A stretch of DNA of 64,000 bases, taken from contig JACKPA010000019.1 of assembly GCA_024233865.1 (NCBI GenBank), forward strand, positions 47,186-111,185, in the 5' to 3' direction. This document shows, one piece after another, positions 34,683 to 45,012 of this stretch. The first letter of the stretch is position 1. Each line of letters starts with the position of its first letter. The translations under genes were made by a program, and so were the position numbers. Source of the stretch: Leptospiraceae bacterium. GTDB lineage: Bacteria; Spirochaetota; Leptospiria; Leptospirales; Leptospiraceae. The notes under the pieces are model-generated. The model saw only the letters and a program-made list of their open reading frames with translations. It was not told the DNA's origin and did no database searches.

Positions 34683-37601
34683 TTGAAAGTTCGTCACTTT
34701 AATAAGTATTTGGTTTTTTTATCTCTGGTTTGGTTAGTTTTATTTCTGGGAACTAAACCAAATGATAGGTTATTTTCACAAAAAAATCAGTACATTGGCA
34801 AAACCATAACAGACATAAAATTCAAAGGAAACAAAAATACACCGGAAGATGAAATCCTTTCGTTTATTGAAATGCGTAAAGGACAGGTATTAACAGAAAA
34901 GCTCTTAAATAACGACTTAAAGGCTCTATTTTCAACCGGTTTTTTTTATTTCATTGATATGGAAGCGGAAAAGACAACCAAAGGTGTGCGCATAGTATAT
35001 ATCTTAAAAGAACGTCCGAAAATAGAAACCATTGAATTTGTAGGAGCTGATGAAGTATTTCCTTCTGACATTCGGGACAAACTCCCGTTGAAAGAAAATG
35101 GTGTAATTACTCCGGCGAAAGTAAATGCTTCAAAAGAACTAATCTTAAAAAAATATAGGGATGAGGGATATTTTCACGCTTATGTAAAGGTTGACGTAGG
35201 GAAAATCAATCCAAAGAAGAATACTGTGAACGTTACTTTCGTTATTGATGAGGGAGATGAGATTCCGGTAGCAAAAATTAATATAATAGGAGCACAAACA
35301 GTTAGCGCTTCTGAAATAATGGGGATTTTAGAGCTAAAAGAAGAAGGTTTAATCGAAAGCGGACACTTTAAAGAAGCAGATTTTGAAACCGATAAACAAA
35401 AAATCGTAGCCTTTTTAAAATCCAAAGGATATATTGATGCGGAATTAGTATCGGAAGGTACCGGTTGGGAAATCAGGTGGGAAGACCCAAAAAAGAAGGA
35501 CAAAAGAGTTATCATTGTTAATTTTAAAATAAAGGAAGGAGATATATACTTTTATAACGGTTATACTACGGAACACGATTTGAGTCTTGACGGGGGGGGG
35601 AGCCCGATCTATTTAAACAAAGAGGAAAATCCACCCGGAACAAAAGCATCTGACCTAAAACCAATTTACGAAACTAAAAAATTGGAAGAAATCTATGAGT
35701 TTACGGAGTATGACGTAGGTGAAATATTTGATGAAGGGAAGTTTTTTAGAGACAGAGCCTTGATCAACGAAATGTATAGCAGCAAAGGATATTTGTTTGC
35801 ACAGGTTATTCCAAACAAAACACAAATAGTTCTTTCCGATGAGGAATTAAGTCAATACGAAAATTGCAATCCTAAGGTTATTTTACCCAATACTACTTGT
35901 GAAGAAACCCAGAAAAGGCTTAACATAAAAAAACTAAGGAAAACTTTAAAAGACAATCCGTCTTTCAAAGGGAAAAAGTTTGTTCATGTTGATTTTTTGA
36001 TTCGAGAAAATGGTTTAGCCTATATTGAGAATATTATAATCAAAGGGAACAAAAAAACCCAGGATAAGGTGATTCGAAGAGAACTTTTATTTAAACCTGG
36101 TGACCTGTTTAATTCTCAATTTGTAAACCGATCTAGAGAAAGAATTTTTAATTTGGGATATTTTAAAGAAGTCAACTTTAATATGCGTCCCGGTTCTGAC
36201 GAAACTAAGGTCAACCTAATCATCGAAGTTGTCGAGCAGCCAACAGGAACTATTTCAATGGGTGGGGGATATGGGACAATTTCCGGTTTTTCTATTTTTA
36301 CGGAATTGGGGGAGAAGAATTTAAACGGTACAGGTCAGAATGTTTCCGGTCGTATTCAATTTGGTCCTTATCAAAAATACTTATCTTTAAACTGGACTGA
36401 ACCATGGCTTTATGATCAGCCATGGTCTTTGAGTCTTGGTTTGTTTTATTCTGCTCTTACAATTCCAACTCAACCCGCAAGCATTACGGATAACAATTAT
36501 AATTCCATTAAAGAACGCGCTACTTATGAGAGAACCGGGATCGGCTTTTCCGTAGGTCTTGGACATAGGTTCTTAGTGAACTGGTCACACTTCCATATCT
36601 ACCAACCTAGCTTTTTTAGATCGTCCAAACCAACTCCTCTTGCTCCTGATTTTGTTTTGGCTGAGGTAAATCGAGAATGGCAGTTCCGATCCAAAATAAC
36701 AAATGGGATAAGCTACGACAACAGGGACAATGTTTTTAGCCCAACAAGGGGAACTCATGGTCGTCTCAGTTTTTCTAATATGGGACAGTATTTGGGTGGG
36801 ACTAGTCATTATGATCAAATAAGTCCTTTAATAGAATACTATCATAGCTGGTTTGACTATACCTTAGGAGGTTTGTTCCGATCCAATAAGCTCAGAAGAT
36901 GGCAAGTAGTCCAAGAATTCAGAAGTTCCAGTGTTTTTACCTTTGAAAGAGTTCCGAAATACGGAAGACCGAACAATCCTGTTGTTCGGGAGCAAGATAG
37001 AATTCGTAATCCTTATATCCAATACCAAGATTTAAACTATATCGGTGGTTATGAAACATTACGAGGTTGGAATTACAATGATACTCTATTTCCAAGTGCA
37101 TGGAATAACAGAACAAACCACAGGGTTCTTTTTAGCTCTGAGTTAAGATTTCCCATTGAGCCATCTTTACTCTGGCTTGTAATGTTTTTTGATTCGGGAG
37201 CAATGTTTGATGAAGTGAACAGATGGGTTGGCGCAAAAAAAAGTGATTATAAAGCTTATGATAATTTGTACAAGTACCCCAGAGCAGGAACTGACCCTGC
37301 ACAATTATATTTTTTAGAACATTATAGCCTATCTGCTCTACCAAATTTACAAAAACTTTCCGAAAGTCCTTTTAGAACTAATGATCCTGGTAGACTGATC
37401 CTATCCAAGCAAAATTTCGCATTGGATACATTTAAATACTCGTGGGGCATAGGACTAAGAATACAGATTCCAGTATTGCCTTTACGGTTATTTTTTGCCC
37501 AAAAATTGAGATATACTGGAGATCCTAATCATCCCTTTGCACCTTATGAACAAGATAAAAATTTCCACTTTGTATTTGGTATAGGGGACTTTAGGTTCTA
37601 A
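34683..37601 (+). CDS. bamA: Outer-membrane assembly factor BamA (Omp85)
   Basis: BamA folds and inserts outer-membrane barrels. A signal peptide (about 10-31) is followed by POTRA domains (about 38-490: IGKTITDIKFKGNKNTPEDEIL, KIETIEFVGADEV, IPVAKINIIGAQ, IENIIIKGNKKTQDKVI) and a 16-strand-type barrel (about 520-972) with the LRGWNY turn standing for the VRGF/Y motif. It ends in Phe, as barrel proteins should. At 972 residues it is longer than the 810 of E. coli, mainly by inserts between POTRA domains. The start is a TTG 4 bases after exbD. Confidence 0.93.
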   Translation: MKVRHFNKYLVFLSLVWLVLFLGTKPNDRLFSQKNQYIGKTITDIKFKGNKNTPEDEILSFIEMRKGQVLTEKLLNNDLKALFSTGFFYFIDMEAEKTTKGVRIVYILKERPKIETIEFVGADEVFPSDIRDKLPLKENGVITPAKVNASKELILKKYRDEGYFHAYVKVDVGKINPKKNTVNVTFVIDEGDEIPVAKINIIGAQTVSASEIMGILELKEEGLIESGHFKEADFETDKQKIVAFLKSKGYIDAELVSEGTGWEIRWEDPKKKDKRVIIVNFKIKEGDIYFYNGYTTEHDLSLDGGGSPIYLNKEENPPGTKASDLKPIYETKKLEEIYEFTEYDVGEIFDEGKFFRDRALINEMYSSKGYLFAQVIPNKTQIVLSDEELSQYENCNPKVILPNTTCEETQKRLNIKKLRKTLKDNPSFKGKKFVHVDFLIRENGLAYIENIIIKGNKKTQDKVIRRELLFKPGDLFNSQFVNRSRERIFNLGYFKEVNFNMRPGSDETKVNLIIEVVEQPTGTISMGGGYGTISGFSIFTELGEKNLNGTGQNVSGRIQFGPYQKYLSLNWTEPWLYDQPWSLSLGLFYSALTIPTQPASITDNNYNSIKERATYERTGIGFSVGLGHRFLVNWSHFHIYQPSFFRSSKPTPLAPDFVLAEVNREWQFRSKITNGISYDNRDNVFSPTRGTHGRLSFSNMGQYLGGTSHYDQISPLIEYYHSWFDYTLGGLFRSNKLRRWQVVQEFRSSSVFTFERVPKYGRPNNPVVREQDRIRNPYIQYQDLNYIGGYETLRGWNYNDTLFPSAWNNRTNHRVLFSSELRFPIEPSLLWLVMFFDSGAMFDEVNRWVGAKKSDYKAYDNLYKYPRAGTDPAQLYFLEHYSLSALPNLQKLSESPFRTNDPGRLILSKQNFALDTFKYSWGIGLRIQIPVLPLRLFFAQKLRYTGDPNHPFAPYEQDKNFHFVFGIGDFRF

Positions 37602-37622
37602 AAAACTAGGAGAATAAGTTTG

Positions 37623-38339
37623 ATGCATCTAAATTTTTTTAAAACATTCTATACAGAAAGAAGAAAAAGGATACGTAAACCAAAGATTCTTTTGGTTTTT
37701 GGGATTTTTATAATTTTATTACCCTTTGTAAACTTTCTAGGAATGTCTATGAAATACCATGAGCCGTTTTACCTTCCCCATAAAGTATTTGGAAAAATTA
37801 ATATAACGGAATTGATTTTTTTAATTACCTCATTTCTATCCGGTTTAGGTTTGCTAATGATTAGAAGGTGGGGGTGGTATCTATTTGTAGTTGCAACTAC
37901 TGCTTTTTTTATTCACAATGGATATTATTTTATAAAATACCCCAGCACTTTTAGCAAAGGTCCCTTGCTCCATAGTATAATTGTCCTGTTTGCATTTCTG
38001 TATTTTTTGCAAAAAGATATTTTTTTACCTTATCTTGATAAAAGAAGGAAGGGGTTCAGACATGCCAAACGCTATCCTATTCAAATTCCGGTTACCATAC
38101 AAGGAGAAATTCATGAAGCAATCAATATTAGCATTGGAGGAATTTCCGTTTATTGGACAAATATCGAACTACCGTTAAACGCAGAGGTATCACTATCTTT
38201 TGAAATCGAAGGTGAAACTTTTAAATGTAAAGGTGGAATAGTGGCTATACAAAAAAACAATAATGTTGGAATAGCCTTTAGAGAGCTGGATAAAAGAACA
38301 ATCCAGCGTCTAAAAAGATGTATAAAAAATTATAAATAA
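37623..38339 (+). CDS. Membrane protein with C-terminal PilZ domain
   Basis: Three or four membrane helices (about 22-135) precede a PilZ domain (about 150-235), with RxxxR (FRHAKR) and NxSxxG (NISIGGI) motifs that bind c-di-GMP. It lies 21 bases after bamA with AGGAG in front, so probably the same unit. A TTG at 37620 has better spacing, but the ATG at 37623 is the more common start. It links envelope functions to c-di-GMP, though the output is not known. Confidence 0.8.
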   Translation: MHLNFFKTFYTERRKRIRKPKILLVFGIFIILLPFVNFLGMSMKYHEPFYLPHKVFGKINITELIFLITSFLSGLGLLMIRRWGWYLFVVATTAFFIHNGYYFIKYPSTFSKGPLLHSIIVLFAFLYFLQKDIFLPYLDKRRKGFRHAKRYPIQIPVTIQGEIHEAINISIGGISVYWTNIELPLNAEVSLSFEIEGETFKCKGGIVAIQKNNNVGIAFRELDKRTIQRLKRCIKNYK

Positions 38340-38384
38340 CATAAATTAATATATTATTTTGATTCCATTTTGAAGAAATTCATT

Positions 38385-40004
38385 TCATACGTTATACATT
38401 TCTTTCTTAAGTGCCATAACATCTTCACTTTCAAGATATTCATCATACGTAATAGACCTATCAATAATACCCTTTGGAGTAATTTCAATTATTCTATTTG
38501 CGATAGTATGAACAAATTGATGGTCATGTGATGCAAACAAAATAGTCCCTTTAAAATTTATCAAGCCATTGTTTAAAGCAGTGATGGACTCTAAATCAAG
38601 GTGGTTTGTCGGTTCATCAAGCAACAAAACATTACTTCCTGAAAGCATCATTTTAGAAAGCATACAACGAACCTTTTCTCCTCCTGATAACACACTTGCT
38701 TTTTTTAGAGCTTCCTCTCCAGAAAACAACATTCTACCTAACCATCCTCTTAAAAAGAGTTCTGTCTGGTCTTTTGAAAACTGCCTTAACCAATCAACTA
38801 GTGAAAAATCGTTGCCTTCAAAATAACTGGAATTATCTTTTGGGAAGTATGCTTGAGAGGTCGTAACACCCCATTTGAAGTCTCCGCTATCAGCCTGCAA
38901 TTCTTCCATTAATATTTTGAACAAAGTAGTTTTAGCAAGACCATTAGGTCCTACAAACGCGATTTTTTCACCCTTGTTTACCATAAAGCTAACATTGTTT
39001 AACAAGGTCTCACCTTCTAATGTTTTGCTTATACCATTTACAGTAAGTAGGTCGTTACCAGCTTCCCTGTCAGGCTTAAAATCCACAAAAGGGTATTTTC
39101 TAGATGAAGGCTTAATATCTTCTAAAGTTAATTTATCTAACATTTTTTTACGGGATGTAGCTTGTTTTGACTTTGATGCATTAGCACTAAAACGTTGAAT
39201 AAATTCCTGAAGTTCTTTCATTTTTGATTCGGTCTTTTTATTTGAATCTCGCGCCTGCTGCAAGGCTAACTGGCTAGATTCATACCAGAAATCATAGTTG
39301 CCTGCATACAACTGTATTTTACCAAAATCAATGTCAGCTATATGAGTACAAACCTTGTTTAAAAAATGCCTATCATGAGAAACAACAATAACAGTATTAT
39401 CAAAGTTGTAAAGAAAATTTTCAAGCCAGGTAATAGACTCTATATCTAAATGATTTGTAGGTTCGTCCAATAATAGAATATCCGGGTTTCCAAAAAGAGC
39501 CTGAGCTAATAAAACTCTCACCTTGCCATTTCCATCCAAATCCTTCATTTTTTTACTGTGAAACCCCTCTTGGATGCCTAGTCCGCTTAATAACGTCGCA
39601 GCTTCTGATTCAGCCTCCCAGCCGTTTAACTCTGCAAACTCACCCTCTAGCTCAGATATCTTAATTCCGTCTTCTTCAGAAAAATCAGCTTTTGAGTATA
39701 GAAGTTCTTTTTGTTCCATTATATCATAAAGTCTTTTGTGTCCCTTAATAACTGTTTTCAACACTTCAAATTCATCGAATTCATACTGATCCTGTTTTAA
39801 TACTGCAAGTCTTTCATTTGGAGGTATAATAACGTCTCCCTTATTTGCACTTAATTCACCAGATAAAATCTTTAGAAATGTTGATTTTCCAGAACCATTT
39901 GCTCCAATAAGTCCATAACAATTTCCTGGCGTAAACTTAATGTTTACATTTTCAAATAGTGTACGGCCCCCATACTTTAGGGAGATACCGGTAGTGCTAA
40001 TCAT
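38385..40004 (-). CDS. ABC-F family ATPase (YbiT-like)
   Basis: ABC-F proteins act on ribosomes and lack membrane parts. Two ATP-binding domains joined by a charged linker are present. Site 1 has GANGSGKST, LLLDEPTNHLD and a degenerate signature (LDGNGKVRVLLAQAL in place of LSGGQ). Site 2 has GPNGLAKTT, where Ala stands for the usual Gly before Lys, an intact LSGGEKVRCML and LLLDEPTNHLDLES. The length, 539 residues, fits the YbiT/EttA type. It may be a translation factor; resistance is possible but not shown. Confidence 0.88.
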   Translation of the reverse strand: MISTTGISLKYGGRTLFENVNIKFTPGNCYGLIGANGSGKSTFLKILSGELSANKGDVIIPPNERLAVLKQDQYEFDEFEVLKTVIKGHKRLYDIMEQKELLYSKADFSEEDGIKISELEGEFAELNGWEAESEAATLLSGLGIQEGFHSKKMKDLDGNGKVRVLLAQALFGNPDILLLDEPTNHLDIESITWLENFLYNFDNTVIVVSHDRHFLNKVCTHIADIDFGKIQLYAGNYDFWYESSQLALQQARDSNKKTESKMKELQEFIQRFSANASKSKQATSRKKMLDKLTLEDIKPSSRKYPFVDFKPDREAGNDLLTVNGISKTLEGETLLNNVSFMVNKGEKIAFVGPNGLAKTTLFKILMEELQADSGDFKWGVTTSQAYFPKDNSSYFEGNDFSLVDWLRQFSKDQTELFLRGWLGRMLFSGEEALKKASVLSGGEKVRCMLSKMMLSGSNVLLLDEPTNHLDLESITALNNGLINFKGTILFASHDHQFVHTIANRIIEITPKGIIDRSITYDEYLESEDVMALKKEMYNV

Positions 40005-40149
40005 AATTTTTTACCATCCTTTAATAGGTATTCAGTATATTCAATGTGAAATTTTATAACTGAATATCAATCATAAAAAAGGAACACAACACATTTTATG
40101 TTTGGCCGTGAGGCTAGGATTATAAGCCGGTAGAGGATACTTTTTCCAA

Positions 40150-42876
40150 TTAAAACCGAGTTTCCATCCCCATATTGATTAGTGGAAGATATTTTACTTT
40201 TCCATTTACTTTGGATTCAATGTAGTTGGAAAAATAAACCGGCTCTGGATTTTGTAATGTAAATCCGGCTTTGTATGGACTATAAGGAGCAAATGCATTA
40301 AATGTTTGATCGACCTGGTACCGTCTTCCCATCAGATTTACAAACTCCAAATACAAGTTCATATAACCCCAAACGTAGTTGAAAAACTTATCAATTCGTA
40401 TGTCCAATTGATGAAAGTTTTTGTAACGAGCTGAATTATAAAATTCAGAATACTCCGCAGTAAAGAAATTAATACCGGTTTGTCCTCCAATAGTTTGCGA
40501 TTTTGCATTGACAATCGGTGTTATGGGAACATTGGTCATAAAGGAATATTTTCCACCTATTTGCCAATTGGAGCTAAACCTCCAACCTCCTACTAAATTT
40601 AGGATGTGTGTTCTATCCAGATCATACAATTCTTCTCTGTCATTATCGTAGATAATTTCAATGTCATTATTATCATAAAAGTTTATATAATTGGTTTTGT
40701 ATTTGTTTTGATAGACAAGTTTCCTTGTGGCATTTTTAGTAGCTCTATTCTTATTTTCATCTTCTTCAGGTCTCCTTTGGTGGTTGTTTCGTTTGGTAAT
40801 AGTATTACTATATGATACCCATCCAAACCACCCGAATAAATTGGAATTATTGGTTTTTTTTATGAAGATTTCCACACCATAAGAATACCCATCTCTTGAA
40901 TTGGAATACGCAAGTTCTCTTACAATAAAAGGATTCTCTCTAACGTAGTCTGTTTTATTAATAATGTCTCTTACATTGTTGTTGGATGAATACGGATCGG
41001 TTATATAATTGTCCGGGGTTACAAGGTTTTTGAATATGTTTCTAAAGCCTTCCATTTTTAAGATATAATCTCGCAGTAGTTCTTGCTCGAAACCTCCAGA
41101 TGAATGTTCTGCATACTCCATCTGTAATTTGGAATTCCCTGAAAAATTGGAAATATATTCAATTTTGCAGGGAGAATTGTAATGCTCACCATAACCTGCT
41201 AGTAAAGTAGTTTTAGTTTTTTCTACGTTATAGGCAGTTCGTATTCTTTTGGATGTTTTATTCTCTTTTGATAGATCATAAAAATCAGTTCTTACACCAG
41301 GATGTAAAATTAATCCATGAAACTTGATTTCCAGCTCAGCAAAGATTGACGTTTCTCTCGTTTGTATACTATCACCTTCTATCAAGGCTCTAAAAGGTCG
41401 GTTAGAATCCAAAAGATCGTTTAGCAGTTTATAGAAGTCCGCATTACTCGTTCTAATATCCTGTCCGACCAAATTGATTTTCTTTTCTCTGTACTGAGCA
41501 CCAAAACGCAATTGCAAAAAGTCTTTCCAGATTTCAAAGTGGTTGATAGTCTCAGCCATAAACAAATTTTGATAGGTAGTATTTTTTAGTCCCAGAATTG
41601 TTTCCGCAGTAGATGGATTTTTAAAGTCCACTTCAAAAGCTTCTTTGAAATTATTATTAGAGAATCTGATTGTAGTCCCGAATTTTCGAGAGGGTTTGTA
41701 GGAATACATCAAACCATCCGTTCTGAACCTTCTGTCCAGTCCAATTGGCGGTCTGTTGGTAGACCTTCCGAAAACACCTAAATCGTTACTGCTTTTTTCC
41801 TCTATATTTGCAACTGCTTTTGTGTAATTTTGCCTGTCTCTTGCTCCGAAAGTCATAAGCAATAACTCGTGGTGTTTGCTTAACTTCAACAAATACTTGA
41901 GTTGATAGTCTTCGTAATCCGCAAACTTTGCGTCTTGGGGTATGGCATCAGGATAGAGTTTTAACATGGTAAAGTTCGGATAAGATTTTCGTGCAGAGGC
42001 TATCACAAACATATCATCCGTAATTTTGTGGGCGTGATAAACGTCCGATAAAAAAGTGTTGAGATTGAATGTAGTAGTTGTTTTTTCTACTTTGGAAGTT
42101 GATTCTATGTTGATAATTCCACCTGTAGCAAAACCATATTCTATTGGGAATGCTCCCGTATAAATATCAAACGACTTAATTAAGTTATTGTTGACAACCG
42201 ATGCTTGGTTACCAAGGTGGTACGGATAGGTTATGGGAAATCCATCTAGATAGTATCCGTTAGCAAGTGAACCACCACCTCGAAGCACAAGATAACCGCT
42301 TTCGCTATTAGAATAAGGAGGGCTGTTGGGTAATCTGGAAAAAAGGTTTGAAAACGTAGAAGAAGTAAGTCCTATCGGAGGAGCCGGAAAAACACCGGGG
42401 AGAGTTAAGATCGCTTTTAAAGCGTCTCCTCCAGATCCTGGTAGTCTTTTTATCTCTCCTTGTTTTAGGGTATAACGTGAGAGTTGTACTTTTTCTTTTT
42501 TTCCCACAACCTGAATTCCTTGTTTTTGGGGATTGCCGATGGAAATGGTTAATTTCTGTCCGTCGTAAGTTATCTCTTTTGTTTTGACTTCTACTTTATC
42601 CGCTGTTACGATACGAAAGGTATAAAAACCGGCTTTAGGTAGTTCAAGCTCTATCATTCCTTTGGAATCAGATACGTAGAGTTTACCAAATTCTTGTACC
42701 ACAACTTGGGTTTGAGCTAAAGGGGAGTTTCTATCTACTAAAGTTAAAGTTGCTTTAATTTTACCTTGGGCATATAAGGGTAAAATTACGGCAAAAAGTA
42801 GTAAAAATCCAAAAAATGTTTTATATGGTATCTGTGTTATATTTTTTTTAAGTTTATGGAAAGAAAAATAACCCAT
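40150..42876 (-). CDS. TonB-dependent outer-membrane receptor with carboxypeptidase-like N-terminal domain
   Basis: A signal (ending near LPLYAQG) is followed by a carboxypeptidase-regulatory-like beta domain (about 40-120), a plug (about 135-270, LPGVFPAPP, GYYLDGFPITYPYHLG, IYTGAFPIEYGFATGGIINIES) and a long barrel of about 600 residues ending in F. It should transport a scarce nutrient (such as an iron chelate or sugar) with TonB energy. The substrate cannot be read. I use the ATG at 42876; a TTG at 42915 would add 13 residues. The neighbouring DUF4105 gene is divergent with about 120 bases between. Confidence 0.9.
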   Translation of the reverse strand: MGYFSFHKLKKNITQIPYKTFFGFLLLFAVILPLYAQGKIKATLTLVDRNSPLAQTQVVVQEFGKLYVSDSKGMIELELPKAGFYTFRIVTADKVEVKTKEITYDGQKLTISIGNPQKQGIQVVGKKEKVQLSRYTLKQGEIKRLPGSGGDALKAILTLPGVFPAPPIGLTSSTFSNLFSRLPNSPPYSNSESGYLVLRGGGSLANGYYLDGFPITYPYHLGNQASVVNNNLIKSFDIYTGAFPIEYGFATGGIINIESTSKVEKTTTTFNLNTFLSDVYHAHKITDDMFVIASARKSYPNFTMLKLYPDAIPQDAKFADYEDYQLKYLLKLSKHHELLLMTFGARDRQNYTKAVANIEEKSSNDLGVFGRSTNRPPIGLDRRFRTDGLMYSYKPSRKFGTTIRFSNNNFKEAFEVDFKNPSTAETILGLKNTTYQNLFMAETINHFEIWKDFLQLRFGAQYREKKINLVGQDIRTSNADFYKLLNDLLDSNRPFRALIEGDSIQTRETSIFAELEIKFHGLILHPGVRTDFYDLSKENKTSKRIRTAYNVEKTKTTLLAGYGEHYNSPCKIEYISNFSGNSKLQMEYAEHSSGGFEQELLRDYILKMEGFRNIFKNLVTPDNYITDPYSSNNNVRDIINKTDYVRENPFIVRELAYSNSRDGYSYGVEIFIKKTNNSNLFGWFGWVSYSNTITKRNNHQRRPEEDENKNRATKNATRKLVYQNKYKTNYINFYDNNDIEIIYDNDREELYDLDRTHILNLVGGWRFSSNWQIGGKYSFMTNVPITPIVNAKSQTIGGQTGINFFTAEYSEFYNSARYKNFHQLDIRIDKFFNYVWGYMNLYLEFVNLMGRRYQVDQTFNAFAPYSPYKAGFTLQNPEPVYFSNYIESKVNGKVKYLPLINMGMETRF

Positions 42877-42996
42877 ATAGACAATACAATTACGGGAATT
42901 CAAATAAGGAAGCAAGAAATCTTTTATAATCTTTGCTATCTGTAAGAAAAAAATAGTATATTAAATCAATAGGTTATTTTCAATAACACATAAAGT

Positions 42997-45012
42997 ATGA
43001 GTTTAAACCTATATAAAAAGAGAATACTTACTGTTTTGATTTTATTTTTTACCTATTTTCCTGTTTATGCAGAGGATGATGACTATCAATCTCAACTTAT
43101 CCAGAAAGCAAATAAGCTTGAACTTCATACAAAAAGGTATTGGCATCTTCTTTTGTACTACAAAAAAAACTGGTTTGGAAAATATGTCAGTGATGCGGAT
43201 TCCGATCTTTTTTTTCTCTCAAAAGATGGGAAAAAAAATCCCAAAACAGAATTGGAAGAAACCATTAGAAGTTTCTTCCAACCGGATAATCCCAATGAAC
43301 AACACCCTCAGTGTATCTTCCCGGCAAGATACAAATGGCTAAAAAGAGAGTTGCAATTTGATGTTTCCAAACTAAAAGAAAACCCATGTCCAAGATTTCA
43401 AAAATGGAAAAGTTCTCTTAATCCCAAAGGGGTAACTCTTGTATTTTCTTCTTATTATATGAATGCTCCTGCTTCTATGTTCGGACATACGTTATTTAAA
43501 ATCGATTCCAAACAAAACGTAGAGCATGAACTTCTTGACTATGGTATCAATTATGCAGCTAATATTGGAGGAGAAACCAATCCGTTTTCCTATGCCATTA
43601 GAGGAACTTTTGGTGGATTTCCAGGTACTTTTTCTATTTTTCCGTATTACCTAAAAGTCAATGAATACAATGATCTGGAAAGTCGGGATTTATGGGAATA
43701 TAAATTCAGTCTGAGTGAGGAGGAATCGGAATGGCTAGTATTGCATCTATGGGAACTCGGAAGAACACAATTCGATTATTACTTCTTTGATGAAAACTGT
43801 TCTTATCGGCTACTTCACCTTTTGGAAGCTGCAAGACCAAGTTTACACCTTACGGAAAAGACATCTTTTATAGTTGCACCCGGTGAAACGGTAAAAATCT
43901 ATGTAAGCGAAAAAAACCTGGCAACCGAAAGAAGCTATCGCCCGTCCCTTTATAGTAAAATCAAACAAAAGCTAATAACAATGACAGAAAAAGAGAGACA
44001 GTTGTATGACGTAATATTAAGAGACAAAAAGCCATTCCAAGAAGTTGACTTCCAAGGTAAAAGAAGGACTTTAATCGTAGATGCCATTTTAGACACATAT
44101 CGCTATAGGAAACTCGCAGAAATGGAAGATAAAGGGGACCAAGATATATACAGAAACTATCTTTTGGAAAGGAGTAAAATGGAAGAAGAATACGAAATGG
44201 ATGATCTTATGGAAATAACTACTCCACCGGAATATGCACATAGCTTGAGTCGTGCTTATATCGGTGGTGGAACATCAAGTTTAGGAAATTTTTGGGAAAC
44301 TACCTATCGTGTTGGCTACCATGATTTGCTAAACTCTGATAAAGGGCACGTCCCAAACTCGGAAGTTCAATTCTTTAATCTCAGCATTCGTCAGTATGAA
44401 TCGGATAAAAGCCTCAAAATCAATACATTAGACGTTGTGAAACTCTATTCTCTTAGTCCCTACAATTCCACAGCCAAACTAAATTCCTATTCGGTTGATG
44501 TTGGGATCGACTCTGTTATGAACAAAAAAGCGTATCCTAACCAGGAGCAAGATTATCTTCTTCTCAGCTCTATGCAAAACATCACTCTTCTTGATGTATA
44601 CGGATTCAATCAATTCTACCAAACCAAATCAGATACTACCGAACCTTACAAAGCTCATCCCGTAAACTTTGGAGCTGCCTATGGTTATTCTTTTCAGGAT
44701 GAATACGATAAAGATTTAAAACCATATATGCTTTCCATTTTACCAGGAGTAAAAATTCAATACCATAAAGATTTTGTAAATGATATTCGGTATGCACCAT
44801 CTTTAACTATGAACATTATGGCTAGTTTTGAGAATTTTAAAATTCAGTTGCTCACCTCTTATTTTTTATACACAATCAGTGGAAATTTTAATGATTATGC
44901 AGCCAATCTTAGGTTTAGGTATGCGATTCACAAAAACCACGAAATTCGTCTAGAATTCAATAGCCAAAGATACTATAAAGAAGCTCTTATTGCTTATCAC
45001 TATTTATTTTAA
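42997..45012 (+). CDS. DUF4105 (Lnb N-terminal) protein with C-terminal barrel-like part
   Basis: After a signal (about 8-24), residues 130-320 contain the DUF4105 pattern: LVFSSYYMNAPASMFGHTLFKI, FSYAIRGTFGGFPGTFS and FFDENCSYRLL, with conserved His, Asp and Cys typical of a papain-like fold. The last 230 residues alternate in a way that suggests outer-membrane strands and end in Phe. The family is related to lyso-phospholipid/lipoprotein transacylase parts; its role here is not known. Its 3' end overlaps the convergent membrane gene by 9 bases. Confidence 0.8.
   Translation: MSLNLYKKRILTVLILFFTYFPVYAEDDDYQSQLIQKANKLELHTKRYWHLLLYYKKNWFGKYVSDADSDLFFLSKDGKKNPKTELEETIRSFFQPDNPNEQHPQCIFPARYKWLKRELQFDVSKLKENPCPRFQKWKSSLNPKGVTLVFSSYYMNAPASMFGHTLFKIDSKQNVEHELLDYGINYAANIGGETNPFSYAIRGTFGGFPGTFSIFPYYLKVNEYNDLESRDLWEYKFSLSEEESEWLVLHLWELGRTQFDYYFFDENCSYRLLHLLEAARPSLHLTEKTSFIVAPGETVKIYVSEKNLATERSYRPSLYSKIKQKLITMTEKERQLYDVILRDKKPFQEVDFQGKRRTLIVDAILDTYRYRKLAEMEDKGDQDIYRNYLLERSKMEEEYEMDDLMEITTPPEYAHSLSRAYIGGGTSSLGNFWETTYRVGYHDLLNSDKGHVPNSEVQFFNLSIRQYESDKSLKINTLDVVKLYSLSPYNSTAKLNSYSVDVGIDSVMNKKAYPNQEQDYLLLSSMQNITLLDVYGFNQFYQTKSDTTEPYKAHPVNFGAAYGYSFQDEYDKDLKPYMLSILPGVKIQYHKDFVNDIRYAPSLTMNIMASFENFKIQLLTSYFLYTISGNFNDYAANLRFRYAIHKNHEIRLEFNSQRYYKEALIAYHYLF

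Noticed and set aside
38385..40004. Antibiotic-resistance ABC-F (Msr/Vga type)
   Set aside because: The layout and linker look like housekeeping YbiT-type proteins; nothing points to a resistance role.
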